Origin: Dyadobacter sp. CY312
Lineage (GTDB): Bacteria > Bacteroidota > Bacteroidia > Cytophagales > Spirosomataceae
Assembly: GCF_021390535.1 (NCBI RefSeq)
Contig: NZ_JAJUXG010000009.1
Location: forward strand, 1-64,000
Direction: 5' to 3'
Length of the DNA stretch: 64,000 nucleotides
The notes beneath the pieces were generated by a model. It had not been told where the DNA came from, made no database searches, and saw only the letters and a list, made by a program, of their open reading frames with translations. Numbering within the stretch: the stretch's first letter is position 1; every line of letters starts with the position of its first letter. This document shows positions 18,474-26,358 of this stretch, piece after piece. Both the position numbers and the translations under genes were made by a program.

Positions 18474-19238
18474 ATGAAAGTCTTTACATTGCTGCAAACA
18501 GTGCTATTTTTTATCCTTTCTCCCCTGGCTTTTGCTCAGAATGCAAAGGAGCAGGCGCTGCCACCCGCGTCGGCGACAGAGGACTGGTCGGTGAAGCCTC
18601 CGCTCGTCACGCCGGCAGTCTATGGGGTACCGCCGTCGGATGCTATTGTTTTGTATAGAGATGAAAAAGATCTGGACAAGTGGCAACACCTGAATGGCGA
18701 TCCCGTGAAATGGAGCACAACGAATCATGAACTTACGATAGTACCGAAAACTACGGATATTGAGACAAAGCAAAAATACGGAAGTGTACAGCTTCACATC
18801 GAATGGAAAACGCCTGATCCAAAAGAAGACAAAAGCAACAACCGGGGTAACAGCGGTGTCTTTTTAATGGGCTTATATGAGTTACAGATCTATGAGTCAT
18901 ATAATTACGATACAAGAATTTATTATAACGGACAAGCGGGAAGCATTTACAAACAGCAGATTCCACTCGTAAACGCATCATCACAACCCCAGACCTGGCA
19001 AAGTTTTGATATCGTTTTTAATGCTCCGGTTTTTAATGAAGATAAAATATTGAAAACGCCGGGCTACCTGACCGTTTTTCACAATCATGTTCTGATCCTG
19101 AATCATGCAGAAATAAAAGGCCCGATGGTTTACCTGGGTTATCCGAGCTATTCGTACCACGAAAACAAGCTCCCGCTGCGTTTGCAGGAACACAGCAGCC
19201 GTGTTCGTTTTCGTAATATCTGGATCAGGGAATTATAG
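18474..19238 (+). CDS. DUF1080 (3-keto-disaccharide hydrolase-type) protein
   Basis: About 254 residues. I choose the start at 18474 because it gives a clean signal peptide (MKVFTLLQTVLFFILSPLAF then AQ); an ATG at 18447 would add nine residues. The domain has the family marks LYRDEKDLDKWQHLNGDPVK, NRGNSGVFLMGLYELQIYES and the closing LQEHSSRVRFRNIWIREL. Members of the family hydrolyse 3-keto-glucosides made by an oxidoreductase; no such oxidoreductase is encoded in the window. Last gene of the rightward set, only seven bases from the end of the convergent gene. Confidence 0.88.
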   Translation: MKVFTLLQTVLFFILSPLAFAQNAKEQALPPASATEDWSVKPPLVTPAVYGVPPSDAIVLYRDEKDLDKWQHLNGDPVKWSTTNHELTIVPKTTDIETKQKYGSVQLHIEWKTPDPKEDKSNNRGNSGVFLMGLYELQIYESYNYDTRIYYNGQAGSIYKQQIPLVNASSQPQTWQSFDIVFNAPVFNEDKILKTPGYLTVFHNHVLILNHAEIKGPMVYLGYPSYSYHENKLPLRLQEHSSRVRFRNIWIREL

Positions 19239-19245
19239 CATTAAA

Positions 19246-20361
19246 TCAGTTTTTGTAAACCAGCATTTTTCGCACGCGGGAAACATCGAAACCCACCGCA
19301 AATTTTAAATTAACCTGGGTGCCGCCATAATCCCTTATCAAATTGGAAGGGTTTAGCGAAAGTTTGCATTTGTAAAAGAAACGGACTTTCTCATCCGGAT
19401 CGTTCAGGTTTTTGAAATCACGGTTGACCTCAATCCCTATCATCGGACTGTAACCAACAATATCGCGCTTATCCCCTTCCTGAGTCTTTCTTGGGGCAAA
19501 TTCATTAAGTCCCAGGCCGGCATAGGGTACAAGCAACCACTTATTTTTTTGAAATTTATACCCATAAGACAATTCAATCCCGGCAAAAGTTGTTTTCATT
19601 CCCGATGGCCATTCACCGTCTTTTTCCAGACCAATTTTCGTTTTGTTAAAACCCAATAATAAATCCAGCGCAAATCTTGATCTTTTCACATCAGCTTCCA
19701 TTCCAAAATTCAGACCGGTGGCATTTTTAAAAAACTTTTTTGTATCACCATTAAAAAAACTCGTCCCGATTCCGGCATATATCCCGATCTGCCATTTGCC
19801 CACCCGATCTTCTATTCCCACCTCAGGAGTACTAATTAAAAGTTCAGCTACTTTATTTTCCCAAACTTTTAACATCTGATTTCTATTCTCTGCAAGCATA
19901 TCACGTTCGAGCTTTTTTCTTAATTCAGAAACTTCCTGACTTGACTCAAAGAAAATCTTATCCATCTGAGTTTTTGCGGCATTCACATTTCCACTAAGCT
20001 CGCCTAATTTGAATGCGCGTACTTTGATTAACCTGCTTTCATAGCCACTAAGGTCAAATAGTAACTGTGCGTATCGCAAAGATGTTACCAATGTGTCCGG
20101 AAGACGAGATCTTTTCTTACTAAAAACCGCCTCTGCCTCTACTATCGGCACATATCGGACAAAGGATATCTGTTGAAATGCATAGGAATAATGCAGCATT
20201 ACATCTACATAGCCGGACTTTATGCCTTGCTCAACCGAAAAATCGCCTAATTTCAGATGTTTACCCAAGCTCCATCGAATGGTATCCGACTGCGCATAAG
20301 TCTGATTATGAGTTATAAAAAAACATAAAACAAGAAATGACAAGGTAAATTTTTTAAACAT
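19246..20361 (-). CDS. Hypothetical outer-membrane beta-barrel protein with coiled coil
   Basis: About 371 residues starting MFKKFTLSFLVLCFFITHNQ with cleavage likely after YAQ; an upstream ATG at 20376 would add five residues. Residues ~125-175 are charged and helical (EVSELRKKLERDMLAENRN), and the C-terminal half alternates in a barrel-like fashion (WQIGIYAGIGTSFFNGDTKK, GIELSYGYKFQKNKWLLVPY). I do not recognise a family. It faces the 3-keto-glycoside genes and lies beyond the terminator-like hairpin of locus 1, so it is probably not part of either operon. Confidence 0.65.
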   Translation of the reverse strand: MFKKFTLSFLVLCFFITHNQTYAQSDTIRWSLGKHLKLGDFSVEQGIKSGYVDVMLHYSYAFQQISFVRYVPIVEAEAVFSKKRSRLPDTLVTSLRYAQLLFDLSGYESRLIKVRAFKLGELSGNVNAAKTQMDKIFFESSQEVSELRKKLERDMLAENRNQMLKVWENKVAELLISTPEVGIEDRVGKWQIGIYAGIGTSFFNGDTKKFFKNATGLNFGMEADVKRSRFALDLLLGFNKTKIGLEKDGEWPSGMKTTFAGIELSYGYKFQKNKWLLVPYAGLGLNEFAPRKTQEGDKRDIVGYSPMIGIEVNRDFKNLNDPDEKVRFFYKCKLSLNPSNLIRDYGGTQVNLKFAVGFDVSRVRKMLVYKN

Positions 20362-20404
20362 AATGCGACGCAACAACGGATAGTGGGGGAAATATTGTTA
20401 AACA

Positions 20405-20453
20405 TAAAAGTAACTACGTTTTCCCAAAACATGGAAACCCGCAGTTACTTTAA
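20405..20453 (-). terminator. Hairpin downstream of polysaccharide utilization locus 1
   Basis: Arms AAAGTAACT (20407-20415) and AGTTACTTT (20443-20451) pair perfectly, and inner bases (CGTTTTCC with GGAAACC) extend the stem with mismatches. Read on the minus strand it follows the last gene of locus 1 and is followed by a T-rich run, as expected for a terminator. Confidence 0.6.
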
Positions 20454-20481
20454 TTATCTGTCACAATGTTACCGATACGAA

Positions 20482-23217
20482 TTATTCAAATAACCCATCG
20501 AGCTCTTTGCCGCCTTTTCCTTGTCCGTTATCCTTTACGGCAGCTTTAATTTCCTGATCCGCATTAACAAAACCAAGTACCAGCACTTGGCCTTTACCCA
20601 AAACCAGCGTATTGTCTCCCGGTTTGAAAGTATAGGTATGAACATTAACTTCTGGCAGATCTGATAATTTTACCGCGCCCGTAATTCTTACTTCCGCTTG
20701 TCCATAATCGTTGGCACTGGCATCCGTTTCCAGATTCGGAGGAGCAAGAAACGTTTTTTCTTTACTCTGAAAATAACCGACCAGCACTTTTACAGGTTTT
20801 TCATTATGAAAACGGATGATGGTCTGCTTTTTCTTCTGATCCTCTGCGCCAAGTTGTATTCCTTTTAATGGTTGCAAAACATCGGATACTTCGGTCAACT
20901 CCGATGCTTTGTCCTGAAACACTTTTTGGCCTTTTTCCAAAGAATAGAATCTTGTACCCTTATCAGCAAAAGTTACCTCTGCTTGCTTAACTGATTGATG
21001 ATCCGTGAGCTTAAGACTCTTACCACTTTTCAACGAAGCGATATTGGCTCTGAAAAGATCCAGTTCTTTCTGATAAAACGGTAGCAGCTCAACCCAGGTC
21101 TTATTTTTCCCATCGTCACCTCCTACCGGCACCCGCCTTTGTGCAGTTTGCATACTGTTGGCATACAAATAAGTATCTTTTGTAAGTTCGGCGAGCTTCT
21201 GGTAGTGTTTTACACTTCTTTCAAGATGCGGAAGTGCCTTTTCCAAATCTTTAATATCATTGGAGTATTTATACCTCAAAACCAGTTCGGCCGCTTTTAC
21301 TTTCTCATAGAAAAAATCGGCCAGTGCCTGGTTGCAATACATATCATTGCTGACGCGGTTAAATTCTTCTTTATTTTTTGTCACCAACGGTGTCGCCTTG
21401 GCAATAGCCTCCGTAGATAATTTGCCATGGCTGACAACCTCGTCAATAATCTGCACAGGTGTTTCACCCGAATGTTTTTCTTTCTTCCATTCTTTTTCAA
21501 CGTAGTCCACCAGCTTTTCACCATCAGGTCCATCCGAATTATAAAGCTCCGGCCAGACACGGTACTTATAAGGATTCACAAGCTGGCTCATGGTCATACC
21601 CAGTGTCATCGTTTGGCGGTTTCCATTGGTTATTCCAAACCGCCGCAAAAGTTTTGGCGCTATTTCACCTGCCTGCTCATAGGCTTCCAAAACATTTTCC
21701 CCACAATTATCACAGCCAAAATCATCATTTAATTGTTTAGACCAATAAGAAACTTCTTCGGTTCTCTCACGTCTGCAATTCCAGGCATATCTTGCCCAGG
21801 CTTTGTACCAAACCCAGTCCCGATCGATTTGCAGCTGCCGCGGCGTCACGTTATCTGCGGTGTACGGCCAGTCCCAGTACGATGCTTCGGGATATAAGTG
21901 TAGTCCGTTAGCTCCGTGCACATCATGCATTGCCTGCACACTTTTCTGAATAAAGTCGGCAGAACCGTATCTGAAAGGTTCCAGATTTGCCAGAATATGA
22001 ACATTATCAATATGTGTAGATCCAAGTTCGCTCATTTCCCGGTGCATTTGCGCCCACGGCCCACGCGGCTGATAAGTAGTCAGGGCTTCGCCATTATACT
22101 TGTTCATCGTATACAAATTCTTGTACAGCGGCAGTGACGCTTTCATGACCAGCTGCGGGTTGGTATCATGCCCCCTCAAAACGACCGGCGGCTGAACGGT
22201 CGTGCCCAATGCAGTCAAGCCATCTTTTACACCCGGTAAAATCGTTTTTGTAAACCATTCCACATCCGTATCATCACCTTCCATTGCCTCACCCAATGTT
22301 ATCAGCAAACCCACATTCGGATATTTTTCAACAAATGCAGCGATGGATTTTCTGGTATAATCAGCGATTAAGGGTGTAATGGGACGTTTCCGATCCTGGG
22401 TTTTGATGTTATGTTTTTCAGCAAAAGGTTTTGAAACGATGATATTATAAAACATCTGGATCACCCAGATTCCCCGTTTATCCGCTTCTTTCGTCAGGAA
22501 ACTGAACATTTCTTTATTTTTTGCGAAAGTCTGCTCATCCACTTCCAGTGCATAGGGATAGTCTTTCAGTTTCACCAAAGAAGCAAACGGATGACCATTC
22601 CACAAATACAGTGAATTCATCCGGTTTTCGGCCATCATATCCAGATACTTTATCCACAGTGCTTTATCATAAAACCAGGGAAAGTTTTCGGGCGTGTAGG
22701 GATATTCATACACGGTTCTTCCCGGCAGATAATAAGGTTTCTGGACACCGATGCAGGCACCCCGCAAAACCATTTCCGGCTGGTCTGTAATCGAAATAGT
22801 TTCAGGGATTTTACCTTCCTTTTTAATTTGTTCTGATAATTCAAAACAACCGTAAAGCACGCCCGAATGATCGGCGCCGGCAATGAGAATATCCTGCCCG
22901 GAAGAGTGCATTTCAAATCCTTCTTTTCCCGGAATTTTACCCAGATCGATTTTAAGACTTTTGGCTTTATTCAGTATTTCAGCATCACCGTACAGACCGA
23001 TCGTAATTGTAATGCCTTTCGACGATTTTGCTGGTAAATGCAGAATCGTTGCCTGATAGCCGGATAAGTCCAGCGATTTCTTTAAATTTTCCGCCCCGAA
23101 AATCACCCGGTTATTTGCATTCTTCGCTGTATAAATCGAGACCGGCGTTGCTGCATAAGTCCGGATCGTAAAGGTTGCTGCCAGGATTAAAAGCGTATTT
23201 AACAAAAATCTTTTCAT
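20482..23217 (-). CDS. Large exported hydrolase, GH67/GH20-like architecture
   Basis: 911 residues with a clean signal peptide (MKRFLLNTLLILAATF). An N-terminal alpha/beta domain (residues ~22-150, ending GVLYGCFELSEQI) resembles the small domain before the barrel in GH67 and GH20 enzymes. A TIM-barrel region follows with AENRMNSLYLWNGHPF, NVGLLITLGEAMEGDDTDVE (candidate acid residues) and NGLHLYPEASYWDWPY. The last ~130 residues are a separate module that reappears at the N-terminus of the next gene product. Likely an exo-acting glycosidase on a uronic acid or deoxy sugar of the target glycan; the family is not certain and GH115 does not fit better. Last gene of locus 1. Confidence 0.65.
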   Translation of the reverse strand: MKRFLLNTLLILAATFTIRTYAATPVSIYTAKNANNRVIFGAENLKKSLDLSGYQATILHLPAKSSKGITITIGLYGDAEILNKAKSLKIDLGKIPGKEGFEMHSSGQDILIAGADHSGVLYGCFELSEQIKKEGKIPETISITDQPEMVLRGACIGVQKPYYLPGRTVYEYPYTPENFPWFYDKALWIKYLDMMAENRMNSLYLWNGHPFASLVKLKDYPYALEVDEQTFAKNKEMFSFLTKEADKRGIWVIQMFYNIIVSKPFAEKHNIKTQDRKRPITPLIADYTRKSIAAFVEKYPNVGLLITLGEAMEGDDTDVEWFTKTILPGVKDGLTALGTTVQPPVVLRGHDTNPQLVMKASLPLYKNLYTMNKYNGEALTTYQPRGPWAQMHREMSELGSTHIDNVHILANLEPFRYGSADFIQKSVQAMHDVHGANGLHLYPEASYWDWPYTADNVTPRQLQIDRDWVWYKAWARYAWNCRRERTEEVSYWSKQLNDDFGCDNCGENVLEAYEQAGEIAPKLLRRFGITNGNRQTMTLGMTMSQLVNPYKYRVWPELYNSDGPDGEKLVDYVEKEWKKEKHSGETPVQIIDEVVSHGKLSTEAIAKATPLVTKNKEEFNRVSNDMYCNQALADFFYEKVKAAELVLRYKYSNDIKDLEKALPHLERSVKHYQKLAELTKDTYLYANSMQTAQRRVPVGGDDGKNKTWVELLPFYQKELDLFRANIASLKSGKSLKLTDHQSVKQAEVTFADKGTRFYSLEKGQKVFQDKASELTEVSDVLQPLKGIQLGAEDQKKKQTIIRFHNEKPVKVLVGYFQSKEKTFLAPPNLETDASANDYGQAEVRITGAVKLSDLPEVNVHTYTFKPGDNTLVLGKGQVLVLGFVNADQEIKAAVKDNGQGKGGKELDGLFE

Positions 23218-23246
23218 GGTATATTTTTAATTCTTGACATCAATTT

Positions 23247-24896
23247 TCACTTCAATTCTTTTCTCCTCTCAGACAGCACTTCCGTATTTAATTTTACTTT
23301 TACCATACCCATCGGATGGAACCGTTTCGATTTATCAATGGCTGCGTATACAATGGTGTATTCATTATTCCCTTCCGGAATGATTCCCAGAGGTGTACGC
23401 ATAATATCCCACCACTTTTTCACTTTTGTATGAATCGGAAAATAATGTGCTTCGGTCCAAGTGATCCCATCTTTTGACAAAGAATAACCAAACATATTGG
23501 GCAAATGATGTCCCCAATCATCCGGCCCTCCGTCAAACATGGCTATGTAGGTACTGTCCGGCAACTGACTTACGATCGGGTTTTCGATAAACCACGGATG
23601 CATGGAACGGATAGGATTTATAGTGGTGTCCATCCGTGTCCAGGGTCCTTCCAGCTTATCCGATTTAGCCAATCCTACAAACCAGCCCTTTCCCATTTTT
23701 GTCGGATAATCATCTCTTTTTTCATACGGATAGGCGCCGCCATAAAAGCTCAGCCACTGATTTCCCACTTTAAAAGGAAAAAATGAATCAACACCTTGCC
23801 GCCCCTCCCAAAGCTGCGAATCCCAGCCCGGCTCCATCACGATTCCCAAATCACGATAAGGTCCACCCACACCTTCCATGCCTTCCTTTTCGGATTCACT
23901 TCTCCATATTCTGCCAAAAGAATGATTGGGACTCGTTTCTTCGTCGCAGACATAGGCAAGATAGAAACCATTCCATCGGTTCGTTTCTTTATTAAAAACC
24001 GGCATAAACGACCATAGAGCGGCGCGCCTGTCATTCAGCGGATTGTCATCACGGGTAATAGCATACGTACCGCTGGCCTGGTAAACGGTCGATTGCCTTT
24101 TCCAGTGAATCGCATCCCCGCTGGTCCAGTGTCCGATTCTGGTTTTGATTCTGTCATATTTTGAAGGCTGCCCGATTTCGCCAGCTCTTTCGGTTGGAAA
24201 CATGTGATAAACAGCTCCGACCTTTACCATAGCACCTCCTTCAAAGCCACCTTGTATTGCTTCCGCACCCGGACTTTTCTGATCCACCACCGGATCATTT
24301 TGTCCACCGAGAATTTCGAACAAAGCTTTTTTCTCAGAAAATCCTTCCACTACATAAGGTTCCCATTCCCGCCCGTCAGGAAAATCGACATTTCGGGGTG
24401 ATAGAATCTGTTTGTTTTGAACTACACCCAGTAAAACATAAGGCTGACCGATATTTAATTTTATCGTTTGCACTCCCTTTTTATAAGGAATAGCATATAC
24501 ATCCACCGGTGGCATTCCGGTAATCGTAACTCCTTTCGCAAGAATTTTCTCCGCATTTGCAGGAATTTTTTGAGAAGGTGTTTCGTGAAAAAATCCAACC
24601 AGAATTTTTGCCGGCTCCTTTAATTTCAGTATAATCTGTCCATCCTGATTCTCCAATGGAAGTTTGATACCTGTGATGCCGTCAAGCTCAGGCGCTACAC
24701 GAACAATACAGTTTTTCTTTCCTAAAAAAACATGGCCCAGATCAGCCGTTTTGTAGGTGCCATACTGCTGACCGACCATTTCAAATGCGGCTTCTTTCCA
24801 TACCGGTATTTTTGTTTGAGGCTGTGCCAAAGCCAGGTGGCAAAGGCACAAGAAAAGAAAGAACAGGTTTTTATTCCGTTTCAATTTTGAAGACAT
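23247..24896 (-). CDS. Exported beta-propeller glycosidase-like protein
   Basis: 549 residues, signal peptide to about LALAQ. Residues ~38-165 are a beta-rich module (KILVGFFHETP, GVTITGMPPVDVYAIPYKKG) shared with the C-terminus of the neighbouring 911-residue enzyme. The rest looks like a five-bladed GH43/GH117-type propeller: GGAMVKVGAVYHMFPTERAG, RIGHWTSGDAIHWKRQS, MPVFNKETNRWNGFYLAYV, HPWFIENPIVSQLPDSTYIA. I do not see a certain catalytic triad, so the family assignment is open. Its first 26 bases overlap the end of the GH29 gene, which shows a common transcript. Confidence 0.65.
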   Translation of the reverse strand: MSSKLKRNKNLFFLFLCLCHLALAQPQTKIPVWKEAAFEMVGQQYGTYKTADLGHVFLGKKNCIVRVAPELDGITGIKLPLENQDGQIILKLKEPAKILVGFFHETPSQKIPANAEKILAKGVTITGMPPVDVYAIPYKKGVQTIKLNIGQPYVLLGVVQNKQILSPRNVDFPDGREWEPYVVEGFSEKKALFEILGGQNDPVVDQKSPGAEAIQGGFEGGAMVKVGAVYHMFPTERAGEIGQPSKYDRIKTRIGHWTSGDAIHWKRQSTVYQASGTYAITRDDNPLNDRRAALWSFMPVFNKETNRWNGFYLAYVCDEETSPNHSFGRIWRSESEKEGMEGVGGPYRDLGIVMEPGWDSQLWEGRQGVDSFFPFKVGNQWLSFYGGAYPYEKRDDYPTKMGKGWFVGLAKSDKLEGPWTRMDTTINPIRSMHPWFIENPIVSQLPDSTYIAMFDGGPDDWGHHLPNMFGYSLSKDGITWTEAHYFPIHTKVKKWWDIMRTPLGIIPEGNNEYTIVYAAIDKSKRFHPMGMVKVKLNTEVLSERRKELK

Positions 24897-26301
24897 AAGC
24901 GATATCGGATGGTACTCTGGTTTTAGCTGGAATTGTAAATTTCAATCCGTTGGCAGTCAATTGGTTTTCACATTTTACGAGATTTTTCAAGCCGAGCAGG
25001 TTGACGGATTTCACATTTCCATCCAATGATTTTTTAGTCACCTGTTTTAAAGTCACAGCGGCATTATCTCCGGGCCATTCCAGGAAAGTCGCATACACTG
25101 TCTTTCCTTTTTGGGTGAAATAAACTTTCTGTTTTGTATCGGTAGTTTCGCCAAAAACGGAAAAAGGACGCGTTTCGTAAAGTGCTTCACCGAATGACCA
25201 CATCCAGCGGCCAACCTTGTATACTACTTCTTTCTGATCGTCCGGAAATGTTCCATCTGCTTTTGGAGAAAGATTCAGGAGCATCTGACCGTTTTTACTC
25301 ACGACCTCAATAAGCGTATGAATGATTTCTTTTGCCGGGCGGATCTCCATGCCTTCGGTATATCCCCATGAATAAGACAAACCCGTTCCGATGGAATAAT
25401 CACATAACCAGGGCTTTGCAATGATTTTCCCGGGATTTGAATTTTCATGATCTTCCATTCCCACACCCGCAGGAATATCCTCTCCCTTGTATGTGACGAT
25501 AACGTCCTGTTTTCTTTTTTCCGCTTCGTTGAAATAATGCGCCAGATAAGTCTGAATATTTTTAACCGGAACCTGTTCAAGCCAGGCATCATGGTAGATA
25601 ATATCCGGATGATACTTGTCGATCAGCTCGTTACATTTATCCATCCACATTTTCTCCCACTCCTCTTTTTTCATGGTAGAGCCATAGAGTTTGGCATATT
25701 TCGGGTCACTTCCTGCCCAGCCCGGCTTCATCTTCACATTGGTATAGTTCAATTCATGATGAAGTGAGGTGAAAAATTTCATCCCCCGCCTGCGTATCGA
25801 CTTTTCCAGCTCTCCTACCACATCCCGTTTGGGACCCATATCCTTTGCATTGAAAGGAGTCAACTCACTATCCCACATCGCAAAACCATCATGATGTTCG
25901 GCAACCGGACCGGCAAACCGTGCACCACCTTTGACAAACAAATCCGCCCATTCGTCTGCGTTGAACTTCTCGCCTTTGAACATCGGTATAAAATCATGGT
26001 AGTCGAATTTTTCCAACGGGCCATACATGGCCAGATGCCGCTTGTAAGTTCCCAGTTTTGAATAATCCGGGCTGTCGTTATGCATGTGCTGGATGTAGTG
26101 CTCATTATTGTAAGCAGGAACGGCATACACCCCCCAATGACAATAAATGCCAAATTTCGCGTCCCTTATCCAGTCCGGTACTTCCTTATGCTTTTCAAGT
26201 GAAGGCCAGTTGGGTTCGTAAACCTGCTGGGCAAACAACCGATCCTGAACAAGAAAAATACCAATTAAAAGAGGCAGTAATATTTTAGTTTTTGAAAACA
26301 T
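24871..26301 (-). CDS. GH29 alpha-L-fucosidase
   Basis: 476 residues with signal peptide (to LFAQ). The GH29 hallmarks are present: VPDWIRDAKFGIYCHWGVYA near the N-terminus, GARFAGPVAEHHDGFAMWDS, KRDVVGELEKSIRRRGMKF, and the nucleophile region YHPDIIYHDAWLEQV, where the aspartate of YHDAW is the probable catalytic base. A small beta-sandwich closes the protein. It removes alpha-linked L-fucose from the pectic side chain. Typical length for the family. Lies between the GH127 gene and the propeller gene, which it overlaps by 26 bases. Confidence 0.92.
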   Translation of the reverse strand: MFSKTKILLPLLIGIFLVQDRLFAQQVYEPNWPSLEKHKEVPDWIRDAKFGIYCHWGVYAVPAYNNEHYIQHMHNDSPDYSKLGTYKRHLAMYGPLEKFDYHDFIPMFKGEKFNADEWADLFVKGGARFAGPVAEHHDGFAMWDSELTPFNAKDMGPKRDVVGELEKSIRRRGMKFFTSLHHELNYTNVKMKPGWAGSDPKYAKLYGSTMKKEEWEKMWMDKCNELIDKYHPDIIYHDAWLEQVPVKNIQTYLAHYFNEAEKRKQDVIVTYKGEDIPAGVGMEDHENSNPGKIIAKPWLCDYSIGTGLSYSWGYTEGMEIRPAKEIIHTLIEVVSKNGQMLLNLSPKADGTFPDDQKEVVYKVGRWMWSFGEALYETRPFSVFGETTDTKQKVYFTQKGKTVYATFLEWPGDNAAVTLKQVTKKSLDGNVKSVNLLGLKNLVKCENQLTANGLKFTIPAKTRVPSDIAYVFKIETE

Positions 26302-26358
26302 GTTGAGATTTCGATTCTGGATATTGATCCGTTTCTATTATTGAACAACGTCTGACAT

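Noticed and set aside
20482-23217. GH115 alpha-glucuronidase
   Set aside because: The N-terminal signature and order of barrel motifs do not fit; a GH67/GH20-like layout is closer.
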